The notes under the pieces were generated by a model. The model had not been told where the DNA came from. It saw only the letters and a program-made list of their open reading frames with translations, and ran no database searches. Below, piece after piece: positions 47,132 through 59,640 of a DNA stretch of 64,000 nucleotides (the stretch's first letter is position 1; each line of letters begins with the position of its first letter). Both the position numbers and the translations under genes were made by a program. The DNA is from Sthenelais limicola (taxonomy: Eukaryota; Annelida; Polychaeta; Phyllodocida; Sigalionidae): positions 127,152,941 to 127,216,940 of the forward strand of contig OW804096.1 in assembly GCA_942159475.1 (NCBI GenBank). The letters are read 5' to 3'.

Positions 47132-48400
47132 TCTTTTGCCTTTGAATCGCATGTTTAGACCTAGTTTCCATTTCGTAGTGGGTTTGTAGGTTGTGGAAAT
47201 ATTGGGACAAAGCAAGACCTGTTTCTCACTGTATAAAGCTTATAGCAATCCTATACTCCTTACACGGTCTGACTGTGGTGAGAGGCGTACACACACAAGA
47301 CGGAGAAACACATTTTTTTCATGTAAAATGTGTCTATTTAAATTAGCACATGTACACATGGAATTATAGATGAGTCAGTGCCGGGGTTCAAATAGATAAA
47401 TAATATTTGGAAGACATTAATTTAATTGTATCTGCATGCCTAAACTATGTACCCACTACAAGTGAAAGTGAAAGTGAATGGGATGTATTCGTTAGCCTAA
47501 CCTGTTAAACAATGATAAATGACAGTGACAAAAAAGATCACGACAACAATTAATCTTGGTCAAAGGAAACTATTTTCATTGATACTTAGACACTTACGCG
47601 AGTAAGAGCTCCTAGGAACTCGAGCGTATCTCTTATAACAACAACAAAAGCAATTCAAAGTTCGTTAACGCATAGACTTTCAATGGTAGAGTTAATAACA
47701 TACGTTATAATACAACCTGAGGTTCATGTTCTATCAGTACGACACAAAAGTATTATTACATGTGCGTATAGATTTGGAATGATTTCCCATTATGAAATGT
47801 GTGTGCCTGATCCTTTTAAATGCAAATATTAGAGTTGCCATTTGAAAAGACATTCTACCGATTTGGGAGTAAATAGGCTATGAGCCTTGGCAACTGGTAG
47901 CATGGCAACTGGTTTGTTTCAATATTGTTCATTATTTTAGTTTATAAATGTTAAATTAAGCTTGTTGTACTCAAAATAATAATATAGGAGAATGTTTTCT
48001 CTCATGGGGGTGAGGGTGGGAGGGGGGAGGTAACAAAAAAAACCCCACCATTTGTATATAGGCTAGAGAGCATATCAATTTGTTAACTTTTGCAGGTTAT
48101 GCCTTGGCTATGATGACTTTAACATCACCAGAATGCCGTAAAATAGCACCATTTTTGAAAATTGTTCTAGGCCTGGGGAACGTGCCTCCGGACCCCCTAC
48201 CTCAGGGCACTCAGGGCATTTGCATTTGCTTGCTCTAAACGTTCTTTATAATATGTTGGCAGCCATGTGTAAAAACGTTTATAAATTCAAGAATATTTAT
48301 CGTCTATTAACATTCGTTCCCACCCCTAATTTAATTGCACCGTCTCATTCGAAGATCACGAAAGTTAGATTCCAATACCATATAGGTACACAATTTCAAG
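47132..48400. other. Intergenic interval downstream of gene B
   Basis: No exon supported. A G-rich run at 48006-48027 (five, three, three and six Gs) could form a quadruplex. Confidence 0.45.
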
Positions 48401-48406
48401 TTTATT
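48401..48406 (-). terminator. Poly(A) signal AATAAA for gene B
   Basis: Minus-strand AATAAA 31 bp past the gene B stop, followed by a GT-containing stretch; position and sequence fit a polyadenylation signal. Confidence 0.55.
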
Positions 48407-48436
48407 TCTCTTATTATATAAAATTGATAGTGATGG

Positions 48437-48616
48437 CTATTTTTGATACACAGAAGTTCGGCGTCTGTCCACTTGTTTCTTATACATATCGTGTATATCG
48501 TCTAGGTCCTGTGGAAGCACACAGTCTCGTGTCTCGGGCAGTAACAATGTACTTAATCCAACTGCGATTGATATAACTCCGAGGATCACGTTCGGTAACC
48601 ATGGAAAAGACTTGGC
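48437..48616 (-). CDS. Gene B exon 10
   Basis: 180 nt ending at TAG 48439-48437. TM12, LPETRDCVLPQDLDDIH and the basic tail DRRRTSVYQK; acceptor AATGCAG. Confidence 0.92.
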   Translation of the reverse strand, partial: AKSFPWLPNVILGVISIAVGLSTLLLPETRDCVLPQDLDDIHDMYKKQVDRRRTSVYQK

Positions 48617-51600
48617 CTGCATTGAACATACAAGATGGCATTAAGAAGGTCACTGCACTGTTGTCTATGTGAATTGGCATTTCAAATTTGGGGACGGAAA
48701 AGACAAACAAGGAATTGACATCGCGATATTATGCATTGCACACTAGCCTTAACCCCTTAGTGATTCTTGGATTAAAGGGTGGTATCCACTGGCTGCGGTA
48801 AGCTCTGCGGTAAGCCTTGCGATGGTGCTGTGTTGTTGAGGAGTGGCGAGGCCCTGCCTACATATATATATATCTATAGTTCACTGAGACCATGTAGGCA
48901 AGGGCCTCGTCATTCCTCACCACCTACAGAACCAGCACAAACCATCACAAGGCTTACCGCAGAGCTTACCGCAGCCAGTGGAGACCACCCTTAACTAAAC
49001 AGTGTAAAGTGCCCCAAATATAAGATAAAAATGCGCCGTGCACCAAGAACAACAGTAAAGAGTGAGGCACGAGCAGCATTGTGCAACACATCCCAGAAGA
49101 AGCAAATCCTTGTGGCCAAACTAGCACAATTATTATTAAGATCCTATCAATATTTCATCTCGTTTCACAAAATTGTAAGATCGTAATATTATTATATACA
49201 TTTGAATTTGAATTTGAATAATATTGATTCATTCACATAATATAAAATATGTATGATTACATAAGGGAGACACTCGTAGGCCGACTTGAATATGAAGTTC
49301 TATAGAGATGTAGACTTACTGCATAGACAGCAAATGGAGCTCCCATTGAACCAAAACGTCCTAGAACTGATCCAACGCCTGCACTCATTCCTCTGAAAGG
49401 AAGGATAAATGAAATATTTAAGCTAACAATAAAAACATATAGGAAAGGAACATACAATGCAGCCTTTCAACCAGCATTGTTGCAACCATGAAATCTCCGA
49501 AGTAATGGACTTAAATTAATCATCTACTGCTACATTCCGTAAGAAGTGAAAACGTCTCAGTGGGAGTCTTTTGGACATATATAATATAATATCAGAGAGG
49601 TAGTTTTCGCATACTTCTAGATGGAAATATCCATGACTTTGTAACCAATAAAGCTCATCTTTAGCCGAATGTAAAAATAACCTCTTGCAGCTATCTTCCT
49701 TCATGTACTTCATATATGAAGTCACGAAGGGAAATATTGAATAAATACGTTAGGTAAATTGGGTTCATTTCAACTATCCTGTCCTGTTCATATAGAAAGC
49801 CTTTCTCGTAACTAGAGTATGTGCTCGATAGTCATTCTGTTATAGAAAGCAATTTAACGCAAGTTATTCCCTGTAGGTTTCGTGCATATAAAATATACGA
49901 AAAGCACAGGGAACAATTTGTGTTGGAAACCCTAGAGCTGATATTGGCCAACATCCATCTACTTGGTTCGATTATAGTTATACAGGTGCATGTACATACG
50001 TGAATTTATTCCATTAGTATACCTGAGATTAGTCGGGAAGAGTTCCTTTGTGTAAAGGAGGATGACGGCAAATGATATGCAGATGAAAAACTTCCCTCCA
50101 AGTGCAAAAGCAAGAATGAGAAAGCCAAGATCCAGCCCACTCTCTGACGACGGAATGAAATCAAGGGATTCAACATTTCAGTGCTAAAGCTTAAAACAGG
50201 AAAATACACGAATAGCATGAAACCTAGAAACTATACGGGAAAAGGTCTTGGACCAGGGATGTACTTTGGAATAAAATTAATACTGCACTTTTATTGCGTT
50301 TGATGTCATGCTATAAAAGCTTTGCATACAATCAAGTAACTTTATATTGCATTGTCTGGGATCAAAATCACTCCAGCTTTCTCTTGAGAGTCACCTTTGT
50401 CTCATGGAGAGCTGGGTCAGTTTACTTACCAGTTTTATTTGGAATGAGAGATGCACCGAGAAGCGAGATCCCAGCTAAAACATGGACAATGGTCGTGGGC
50501 AGCCTTCGACCACATCTTTGCATTTATTAAAGAAAAATCACACTTTAATTGAGAAATACAATTAAGGTTAGATTAATGAATATATACGGTATAACACATC
50601 TAAATGCCAATATTATACTTATATTTTTATTCATTTAATACTGGCATTAATTTCTTAATAATGCACAAAGGTTACTCACTTATAACATATAATATACGCA
50701 GCTATGTAAGCTGGTATTTCGACGACAGCCCCCAACAAAGTGTTGATAAATCGATCACCAGCAAGAGTAGGGGTCAGCAGAATGATACCATAATAAACAA
50801 CCATATTAGCAAACCTAGAAAACAATTAAGGTCTGATTAATATTGTTTGTATCTTTAGGGGAACAAGTTAAGTGAAATTGATATGTAAAAAGAAAAGTCA
50901 CCAGTTATGATGGCATACAATAGAAATAATAAAATTTGATTCATGTTTAATTGCAACGTCAGACTCTAAATGGATATGTAATCTAGAAAGACCATATTGG
51001 CTCACTTACCAAAGAAGCATACATAGAATAGTGTGTCTTAATAGTTTCGGATCTGTAAAGAGGTCTGTAAACTTAAGGTTCTCTGCTTTGGATCTTTTTT
51101 CTTCCCTGCTGATGGCAGAATCTAGTACTGTTAACGGGGAGCTTAACTTCATTTCTGCTTTCTTGATGTCATTTAGTGAACATTCCTTTTCCCAGTCCAT
51201 TAAACGTTCCTCTACTTTCACTCCATTTCTTTTAGCCATAATTTGAAGAATCTTTTCTGTTTTATCATATTTTCTATTTGCCGATAACCACAATGGAGAC
51301 TCTGGTATTATCCTGCCAGTGGAAAGGATATTTCATTAGTTTTTTGTAATAAACCGATTTTTTTACTATTATAAATACATTAGCTTTAGCCAGATGAATT
51401 AGTTTCACTACATTGGTGGTACTTTAAATCTATAATATTTTCATTCAGTGACTCTGGCCCAATATAATTTTCTCGACCTGGATCGGTACGTCGCAGTCAT
51501 ATTAAAGCTATCTTTGGTATCAATGTCCATGCTATTTCAAAGTCTATGAATGCCTTCATTAACCAACTAGGCTATATATATACGAAAGTATAGAGTTTAA

Positions 51601-54600
51601 AGGGGTGTAAAGCAACTGATCTCCCCTATAATTATCATTGAGAAGATAATTTTGTTTAATTCAAAGCACCAAGATTTGATATGAAAGATCCCGATCCACT
51701 ACAGTGCTGCCATCTCCCTGAATATGTGGAAAAATGAACAGATGAAGTGAAGGACCAGGGAAGTTACTTACCAGTAGAGCGGAACCCATAGTAAACATGA
51801 CAGGGAAACAAACAACTGGAAGTTTCTCCAGTCATAGAACATATACCCAATTAACGGCAGAAGGAGATACGAAACGACCCAAAAGATTTCTATCCCCATT
51901 CCAACGAAGGTTCTCATTGAGGCATCAAATAATTCCATCTCCAATAGGAAACCTGCATTCACACAAATCTGGGGGCAATGCAAACATATTCGTTATATAA
52001 ACTGACAGGAATGATATTAGTTAATATACTATCAATAATAATGATATTATTATAAATAATAATAATAACATAATTGATAAGAGGAAGACAAAAGAACTAG
52101 AAAACAAGAACAATACTTGTGAAGAAGTTGGATAATGCTGTAACCATTTACTACAAACAAATTCTCACTGATTGAATACATGGATTCACATCTAGACGAG
52201 AAGGCATCAGTGGCATAATTAATTTGATTTCACCTCTGGAATGGCGTGTCCATAGACTTTGTATAGACTTGCTAAGTGAGCGGGAAGAAACAATTCTCAT
52301 TCATCCCTAGGGAAGAAACAGACGACCCAGTTATTTTCTGCGTTTTCATTGGCTATTGCAAAAATAGTCCAGCGTTGTCATAGGAACACGCTATGCCTGC
52401 CATGATGTTACGTTGTCTGCTAAGCATTGAAAGTGCTGTGGCTGTTATGTCGTCAAGACAACGTTACGGCGGCTGTCATAAATTCAAGCGTTAATGAAAC
52501 CATGCCATGCCTTCACTGTATTTCTCTCACAGCAAGTTACCATAATTAAAAGCAATCTAATATGTTTAAAATCATTTGGAAGAGGCCAAATAAATCTCGA
52601 ACTAACCTCAGTTCTGTCTGTCTGATTGTTCTTCGCCTTGTTTCCGGCATAGGAATCCCTCAGTGCTATGCTATGCTCCGCACCTCAGATTCCTCCTGCC
52701 CCCAGCTTGGTGAAGAACAATCAGACAGACAGAACTGCGGTTAGTTCTACCTAAATGCATGCATAACAACCCAGTCAATGTAGCTCTGCCCCCATCCCGA
52801 CAGGTTGAAGCTATTAGTCAGGATCCGCCAAGAGTTCCAAATAATTTGGCTATTTGCCATTTCCCCGGCCTCTAGACCTACCTTATTCTCCCTATTAGAG
52901 TGTATGCATGAGATTTCACCCAAGTTTTTAAGGTCTTACTAGTACAATAACTGCACACGAGGCCGCACACAGTACTTTATATATTTCTATGTATTCTTCG
53001 AAGCCATCAAGCTCGATCACTCTCGCCCATTTGAACACAGTCGGCCCTACTCGTGTAAGTTTGGATGAACTCAGAGTAATGGTTTCTCACTCTCTCACCA
53101 GTAACACCACCAGTAGCGCCACAATAGAGTGTATAATGTGCAATAGCATTGCTGTATATCGGCGATGGTGTGCACATGGATTTAACACTAATGGATTTAC
53201 ATGGATTTAACAAAATGATTTTAATGCATCGGGAGACAGGAGGAGGGAGAGGGAAGCAGGTAGGGTGGTGACAGTGTCAATCTACAAAAAGAATCCATAA
53301 TTTATGAAAGTAAATAGCCCAAGACTTCCCCTCATTCCCATCAAATTGTGATGATACTCTGGTACCACACACATTCTAGAAGATTCATTATTACCAACAT
53401 GTATTAGAAGGTTATATATTTACCGAAATTCCCATCCCAACACATGCCTGAAGTATGATGAAGCTGGTGTAGTTTGGAGCAAGGCTCACGCCAACACCAA
53501 ATGCTGCGATCCAAATAAACGAGGAAAAAAACACATGCTTTCTACCGATCCGGTCAATCAGAAAAGCTACAAGCATTTCCCCTGCTAGGCTTCCAGTCTG
53601 CATGATGGTTTGCGATAACTCAGCAAGGAAATTCTGCCCACACACTAGATCCCACTGAAGATGACAAGGTTATGATAACGATTCATACTAATTCATCAAA
53701 AGGGCAATTAGATATCATCATAATGATAAATAAGTCAGGCATAATCATCGCATCTTGTGTTATAAACCCAATCTTTATGATAAATCACCAAGAATTCGAT
53801 TTAGGGATGGTTGATTAACCCATTTTGAAGGATTGAAGGTTTAATATTCTTTAACTGCATAATAATTATACAGAAATACTATGAGAGAAAGAAACCTTAA
53901 CAGCCTTGATAGTCTAGCCATCGATCAAATTATTTATAATTTAATAAATAATGGAAAACATTTGCCATTTAGGTATCTTGAGAAGAGTAAATATTTGTAA
54001 TCGCTTACACCATGAATACATTTAACCATGAAAGATACTAACACAAATTATAGACTATCGAAAGCTTTTTCTAAATACCTCATTAACAATTGTTATATAC
54101 TTTGTATCGTAGACCCATCCATCAAAGCAAATCTGGGTTTCGTTTTTGTCAGTTCCATTTCTGTACATCTCACATTCTGCTGGTTTCAGATCGCCCTTGA
54201 CACCAATGCGATACGGTAAACTTTCATTAAGATTCCATGTTGATTCTTGTGTTCCAGCAACCCTGCAATGGTGAGGTGGCTCCCAGCCTTTTCAATAGAA
54301 AAATTATTATATGCTTTTAATGATATAATTAGAAAACATTTTTGAGTCATAAAGTTGAATTTTGGTGATAAACTTGGTAATAAATGCATTGGTTGCCATG
54401 ACTACCACACGTAACACACTAAGGTGATATGCACTGTGCATACCACACTCTAGATACTTTGTTGTCAGACCAATGAGTATATGATAAAGAGTGTTATCAT
54501 GATATTCATACTGAAATATTTTTTAAGTAGATTTAAGGCATTGGTAACGATATAGTTCCTTCTTGATTATATTAACCTGTCAGTAAATAGTGATAATCTG

Positions 54601-55813
54601 AAAATTACAAAGATTTCATGCAATAACGCTTCTACCAGAATGTAACTTATGAACTAGAATTCCAATAATTAGTATTCTCAGCTTCAGGACCGATGGGGAC
54701 ATCCATAGTCTCTGTACTCTCATTTGATGATTTGATGACATGATTTGATTTGAGATACTGTCAATTATTGTGGATATAATGTTTTTATGTGATACATAGG
54801 GACCATATTGCCCAAAGAGTTGATAGTCAGAGGGATGCGTTGGGTATTATCACATCAGATTTCATTCACTGATTCGGAATGGGGGACCTCTACTTCTATT
54901 GACGCAAGTTTGCTTGAAGCCTTAACTTACATAAGTACACTCAGTGTTTGATTGACATAATACACTGCCATTCTCACGAACGTGTCTTGGCTTCTATAAT
55001 CGTGTGATTCTATGGTTTACAACCTATTGCTATGGGCAATTTCGTTTAGAAATACCAAATAACTCCAGCTGTGAGTCAGTCCATTGACAATTATTTTACG
55101 CTCAGGAAACCCCATTGAATCATACACAAAAGTGGGAAAAGAGCCGCATGCAACGGGGGTTAATGGTGTTTTTTTTCTATCATTTGTGGTTGAAACGAGT
55201 AAGGAAAAGTGAAGCTATTATACAAGCTTGGCAGTTGATGTCTACTATCATAGACATCTCTGGTTACCATAAAAGTGTGTACAAACAGACTTTTGTCCGC
55301 CTAATCCTACAAGAGGCCTCCAGCTAGAGAGTACATGATCTACCACTCGTTGGAGACAGGTATGTGTTCGGTTCAGTGTAAAGAAACCCAGTATACTACG
55401 TTTAACCTAAATGCACAAGGCTTCACACCAATATTCGTCGGTTTTTGACTTATTAACTTTCACATGGGATAAAAAATAGATCTATTTCCATTGAAACAGT
55501 TTTTAGAGTAAAACTATACATTTTTTTTTATGAAAATAGTAAATTTAAGTACCCTATGGGGCCCGAAGGGGTTAACAAAGAAATATGCCATTTCTAACGT
55601 GTACACAACTCTCAGCAAAAGAAGTTGACTGACATTATACAAGGCTATACAATCATGTATACAGCCTTTCATTTACTTACCAATTATGACTATACCTAAT
55701 GTGCACCAAGCCAAGGGCATGCAGATCGCGAATCCAAGCAATGCAAACATTGCCAGATGGTATCTCTTGTATCCACCTACAATCACCAAAGCATCATCAA
55801 TATCCATTCCCAT
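48437..55813 (-). CDS. SLC22-family organic cation transporter-like gene B (10 exons, intact)
   Basis: Predicted 12-helix plasma-membrane organic ion transporter of the major facilitator superfamily; substrate unknown. Exons 55813-55681, 54287-54079, 53654-53424, 51968-51772, 51312-51010, 50814-50680, 50515-50430, 50143-50023, 49392-49320 and 48616-48437 join into 555 residues without a stop. All introns are GT-AG. The extracellular loop (45-118) starts GWEPPHHC and has sequons N65, N88 and N93. D-R-I-G-R-K (148-153) is the MFS loop motif. IIPESPLWLSANRKYD opens the central cytoplasmic loop, YTKELFPTNLR lies in exon 8 and LPETRDCVLPQDLDDIH near the C-terminus. Phases are identical to gene A about 5.6 kb downstream, so they are tandem duplicates. 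Introns 3 and 9 carry inverted-repeat elements. I cannot assign an OCT, OCTN or OAT subtype. Confidence 0.93.
48772..48994. mobile_element. TTAA-flanked full-length hairpin element in the last intron of gene B
   Basis: The 215-bp element (48776-48990) is flanked by TTAA on both sides. The ends GGGTGGTATCCACTGGCTGC and, as complement, GGGTGGTCTCCACTGGCTGC continue pairing for about 50 bp, including a doubled CTGCGGTAAG in each arm, and then more weakly to a (TA)n centre. One extra A at the left tip makes the ends asymmetric. Confidence 0.8.
49320..49392 (-). CDS. Gene B exon 9
   Basis: 73 nt, RGMSAGVGSVLGRFGSMGA and PFAVYA (TM11); acceptor CTTTCAG, donor GTAAGT. Confidence 0.9.
50023..50143 (-). 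CDS. Gene B exon 8
   Basis: 121 nt, TM10 and LLYTKELFPTNLR; acceptor GTCGTCAG, donor GTATAC. Confidence 0.9.
50430..50515 (-). CDS. Gene B exon 7
   Basis: 86 nt, CGRRLPTTIVHVLAGISLLG (TM9); acceptor TGCAAAG, donor GTAAGT. Confidence 0.88.
50680..50814 (-). CDS. Gene B exon 6
   Basis: 135 nt encoding FANMVVYYGIILLTP and GDRFINTLLGA (TM7 to TM8); donor GTGAGT. Confidence 0.92.
51010..51312 (-). CDS. Gene B exon 5
   Basis: 303 nt, PESPLWLSANRKYDKTEKIL and the charged loop to CMLLW; acceptor TGGCAG, donor GTAAGT (the gene A equivalent reads GAAAGT). Confidence 0.93.
51772..51968 (-). CDS. Gene B exon 4
   Basis: 197 nt encoding LLEMELFDASMRTFVG and TM5-TM6; acceptor CCCCCAG, donor GTAAGT, phase 2. 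Confidence 0.92.
52599..52747. mobile_element. ~149-bp inverted-repeat element in intron 3 of gene B
   Basis: Arms of 39-40 bp at 52599-52638 and 52709-52747 share TTCTGTCTGTCTGATTGTTC with only two or three mismatches. The tips are GAACTAACC and GGTTAGTTC. It has no coding capacity and lies within the 1455-bp intron between exons 3 and 4. Confidence 0.8.
53424..53654 (-). CDS. Gene B exon 3
   Basis: 231 nt, WDLVCGQNFLAELSQ to VGMGIS, with D-R-I-G-R-K; acceptor CATCTTCAG, donor GTAAAT. Confidence 0.92.
54079..54287 (-). CDS. Gene B exon 2
   Basis: 209 nt encoding the glycosylated extracellular loop (PPHHCRV, NES, NGT, NET, ends TIVNE). Acceptor GAAAAG, donor GTATTT. Confidence 0.9.
55681..55813 (-). 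CDS. Gene B exon 1
   Basis: 133 nt; ATG at 55813-55811, MGMDIDDALVIVGGYKR then TM1; donor GTAAGT. Confidence 0.9.
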
Positions 55814-58800
55814 TTTGTCGCTTTCAAACACTCAGGAATAGAAGATAATGTACTCCAAGTATGATTTAGTTGATGTCCTTCGACTGAAATATTTTCCTCG
55901 CTCTATGCCTTTAAAGAAAAGAGCGGGTCAATATGGAAACTAGGTGGCATTGGAAATGCGTTTCTTTAGAAGTAACCATCTGCTTGGATTTGGAGAAAGG
56001 GAGATCAGCAGAATTCCAAGTACAAATCATTCGGTGTTCAGGGGAATGCGTAGTGATGCTCAATCTATTTCATTGAAATATCAAGAATTTTCTTTGATTT
56101 CCGATTGATATGTCATTCCTGTTCCGGATGCTGTTCCCCTTATTTGATGTGATCATCCGAAAACGTGTCCAACACATGGAGATGATCCAGGGTTGGTATT
56201 GTTTTTGAACTGGCACTGGCACACTTATGGAATCATCCACCGATCTATACAGGGGTTAGGAAGGGTGGTGACTGAGGCATCATGATCATGACATCAATAC
56301 CTACATCCCGATCTTTTTGCTCCCTGCCTTTTACATTTTTTCCGGGGCGTTCATGTATTGCGAGCAGGATGGCTGGGTGAATGCCTAACACTTACTGCAA
56401 TCATTGAGGTACTAAAAGTCAGAGCTTTGCAAAACCACCTGTTGTTGTATTTCGTTTCGTCGAGTAAAGATGGATTTTCAATACAACACAGATGTAACGA
56501 TGGTTAATATTATGAAGGGGATTTCCTCACCAGGACGTGCTATGTTAGATGGTCGTTATTGTAAGACACCTAAGGAGGAAACAACTATTATATTCTGTTT
56601 TAAAGTAAAATATTAAACTCGAAAGACTGTAATTGTAAATTGTTATCTTCAGAACTTTCCGAGTGACAATATGAATGTTTAAATATCACCATATCGTCTG
56701 CCCGGTCCCCTGTATAGTCAATCAAAATTGTTCATATACTAGATTTTGTTATACAGTGGGAACTGAAAGGGAAATAATATAATGTCTTTTATTGGAAAAT
56801 ATTGAACGCATTATATCATAATGCTGTTATCATTAGGTACTTGATGTTACGGTACGGATTTTTCCCGTGTAGCATTTCAGTGAATCTGCCAACGTAGAGA
56901 CATATTTTAGGTACGAATATGAACTTACTATTATATTGTGATATATTCTCCTGCACTCGACTCGAGCGATAATTTTGGGAATCTGTGACCTTTCCATTTG
57001 TGAATAATATATGAGACCGCAAATAGCAACGGAACAGTTTAATATATTTTTATTCAGTTGTTCCGTAGATAAATACTGTACATACTGGTATCAGACACAG
57101 AGCCCTAATTTCGCTTTATTCTATAATAATCGCATGTTTTGTCATAGTTTTCGCAACGGATTATTTATTCTATATTGGGACGTCCCGCGAACATTTTACT
57201 CTTCTCCATTCTTCCTTTAAATATTCCCATCGGCATAAAAAGTATCCCATTCGATGAATTTGCATGATTTAAGATTATATTATACATATACCTGTATAGT
57301 ATATGGAAGGATCTAGACGAACATTATTATACAATAGTGCTTAGAAGGTATGCAGTAAGGGATACAAGTGAAAATAGGAACCATTTTGTTCACAGATGTA
57401 CACTTCATTCGAATGAAAACACAATAATAATGCAGACATAAAGGGAATCACTTGTTTTTTGATAACAGAGAGGGGCTCCTTTCAATGTGTTAGTTCATCA
57501 TGCAGAGCCTAATATAAAATCTTTCCTGTATGTCTGGAGAATTGTATCCTCATCGGAGGTCCTCATTTCTGTTGGCAAGGTGCAAGTCAGTCATACTTAT
57601 AGACAAAAGATACCCTATAATGTCTTATCGAGCAAAATAATGGGAGAACCCCAAATGAATATGTCCATGTAAACAATTCATTGTAAAGTAAATTAGTTCA
57701 TATTTGTCCATCATCGGCTCGACCACATGACAACTCATATTGCATGCATTGGCTCTTTTTGTTTTTACACATTTCATGGCACGTAGTAGCAAATGTGACA
57801 TGGGTTCTCTCTGTACGCACGTAAAATACCCGACCACACCACTACGCTTTTTCACAACCTGGCATATCATGAGGCTGGTACGGTCTCGACATGATGCCCA
57901 ACATATGACGCTTTTAGAATGGATTGTGAGGATGGCATTTCAATCACGTCAGCACTGCACCTTTAATCAACGTGCTTGTTTGGAATAAATCTGCCTGTAT
58001 AGTTTCAGAAGAATTGGAAACATAATTTTCAGTATTACTCCACGTTGATATATATATGTATCACATGCTATTTGTATGGGCGGGAGTAGTGTGGTAATTT
58101 GCACCAGTTCAACGCGTGTGGTATGACTTCCTCTCCCCAGTAAACATAGCCATATAAGGTAAGCATAGCAACATGGGAGTAAATGTAGAACCTAAATTCG
58201 AATACATGTGGTACTCGGGGCACTATTACACTGTCCTCGATGTTGATCTTTTTGTAACCCACTCGCCTATCGGCTCATGGGCCATGAAAAAACAAACATC
58301 TCGGACAGTGCAATAGTGTCCCTTGTACCACATTCTCATCAGGTTCTATCTATTTCCCAAATTCCAAACATCTATTTCAGAAAGAAATGGATTAATACCG
58401 TGGTTTGTTTTTTAACAGTTTCTCATGTAGAGTAATGGGGCTAGTTTCGTTATCATTCCCTCCTTGCATTACCATGAATCTACCTATACACGTCAACACA
58501 TCAGCATCTGATTACACATCATCGTACTCAGCCTTTCTTCTGTTGGTGGCTGGTAGAAATAATACTGAAGTTTCATCTTCCAAATGTTTTGGACAATTAA
58601 TCTAGATGGGCAGGGAACGAATGAAACAAAAAGTAGAAAACCATTTTTTTTAAAAATAAATCCAGATTAGCCGAGAATCCAGCTTTAATGGCACCAAAGA
58701 CGAAAAAATTGTTTTGAGTTCCCATAAAGAGGTTAAATATTTTACTGTATACTCCATATCCAAGGAGTGATTTCGTGTATGGGAATTCAAAATACGTCAA

Positions 58801-59460
58801 TTAGGGTGCATTATGTTGTTAGGCAATTAGCCTGTCCCAATCCCGCCCTATCCATCCAACCAATCTTCATTTATAAATAATGTGTCAATATCCTGTCAAT
58901 GAATAGAACCCAAGTTGAGATGATAAGTGGTTATAGGGAGATATATGTCAATACTGATGTCATAATTACATGATAAAATAGGGTTTGCTCGAGTCAAAAA
59001 CACAAAGAGGTTCCTTTTTGACCCTACGTTTATAACATATATAATATTGAAACTTTATTTCCATTTTGGTGTACATATGGTGTACATGGAAAATAGGTCT
59101 CTCGTCTCTGTCGGGGATATTTCTCCCGATGGAACCTTCTATTTCTAATAAAAACAGTAAAATAGTTTTAGCACATAACAAACAATAAAGTAATAATACA
59201 TTACAGTAGTTTCCATAGACATGCTGGGGACTAGTTAGCCTTGCAGTATGGTCAATATGGGTTGGGGTAAGGCTTACATGCTTACATAAGTATAAAGTGC
59301 TTACAATCATTTTAACATTAGCATTAACATTTTTTTCATTTACGGTAAATATAATATTTAAACAGTTACAAGAAAATACTCTATCGTTCGAGAATATTTT
59401 CAGGCGTTACCAACTACTACCATAGGACTGAACAATGCATAGAACATTAGACTATTATCA
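55814..59460. other. Upstream region of gene B and non-coding interval
   Basis: The promoter of gene B must lie at the left of this interval, but no TATA box or CpG-rich core is evident. The rest contains only short random frames (for example 57740-57988). No transposon end is recognised. Confidence 0.45.
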
Positions 59461-59640
59461 TTATAAGATTTTTATTCCAACACTTTTCATACATATATGC
59501 AGTCGATGTTACATTGTCATACATAAAAGTATCATATTAAAATATGGTGAACATCATCTGCTACGCAGGTCTTCCTGATTACCCTAAACTAGACTACAGT
59601 ACAACGCAGCAATAAACACTATAAAATCTGAACTTGAAAA
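59461..59640 (-). mobile_element. LINE-3'-end-like sequence
   Basis: Starts ATAAGATTTTTATTC and carries AGGTCTTCCTG followed by ACCCTAAACTA. This is similar in order and spacing to the 3' untranslated ends at 7325-7460 and 21060-21200. No coding part remains. Similarity is weak and judged by eye. Confidence 0.35.
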
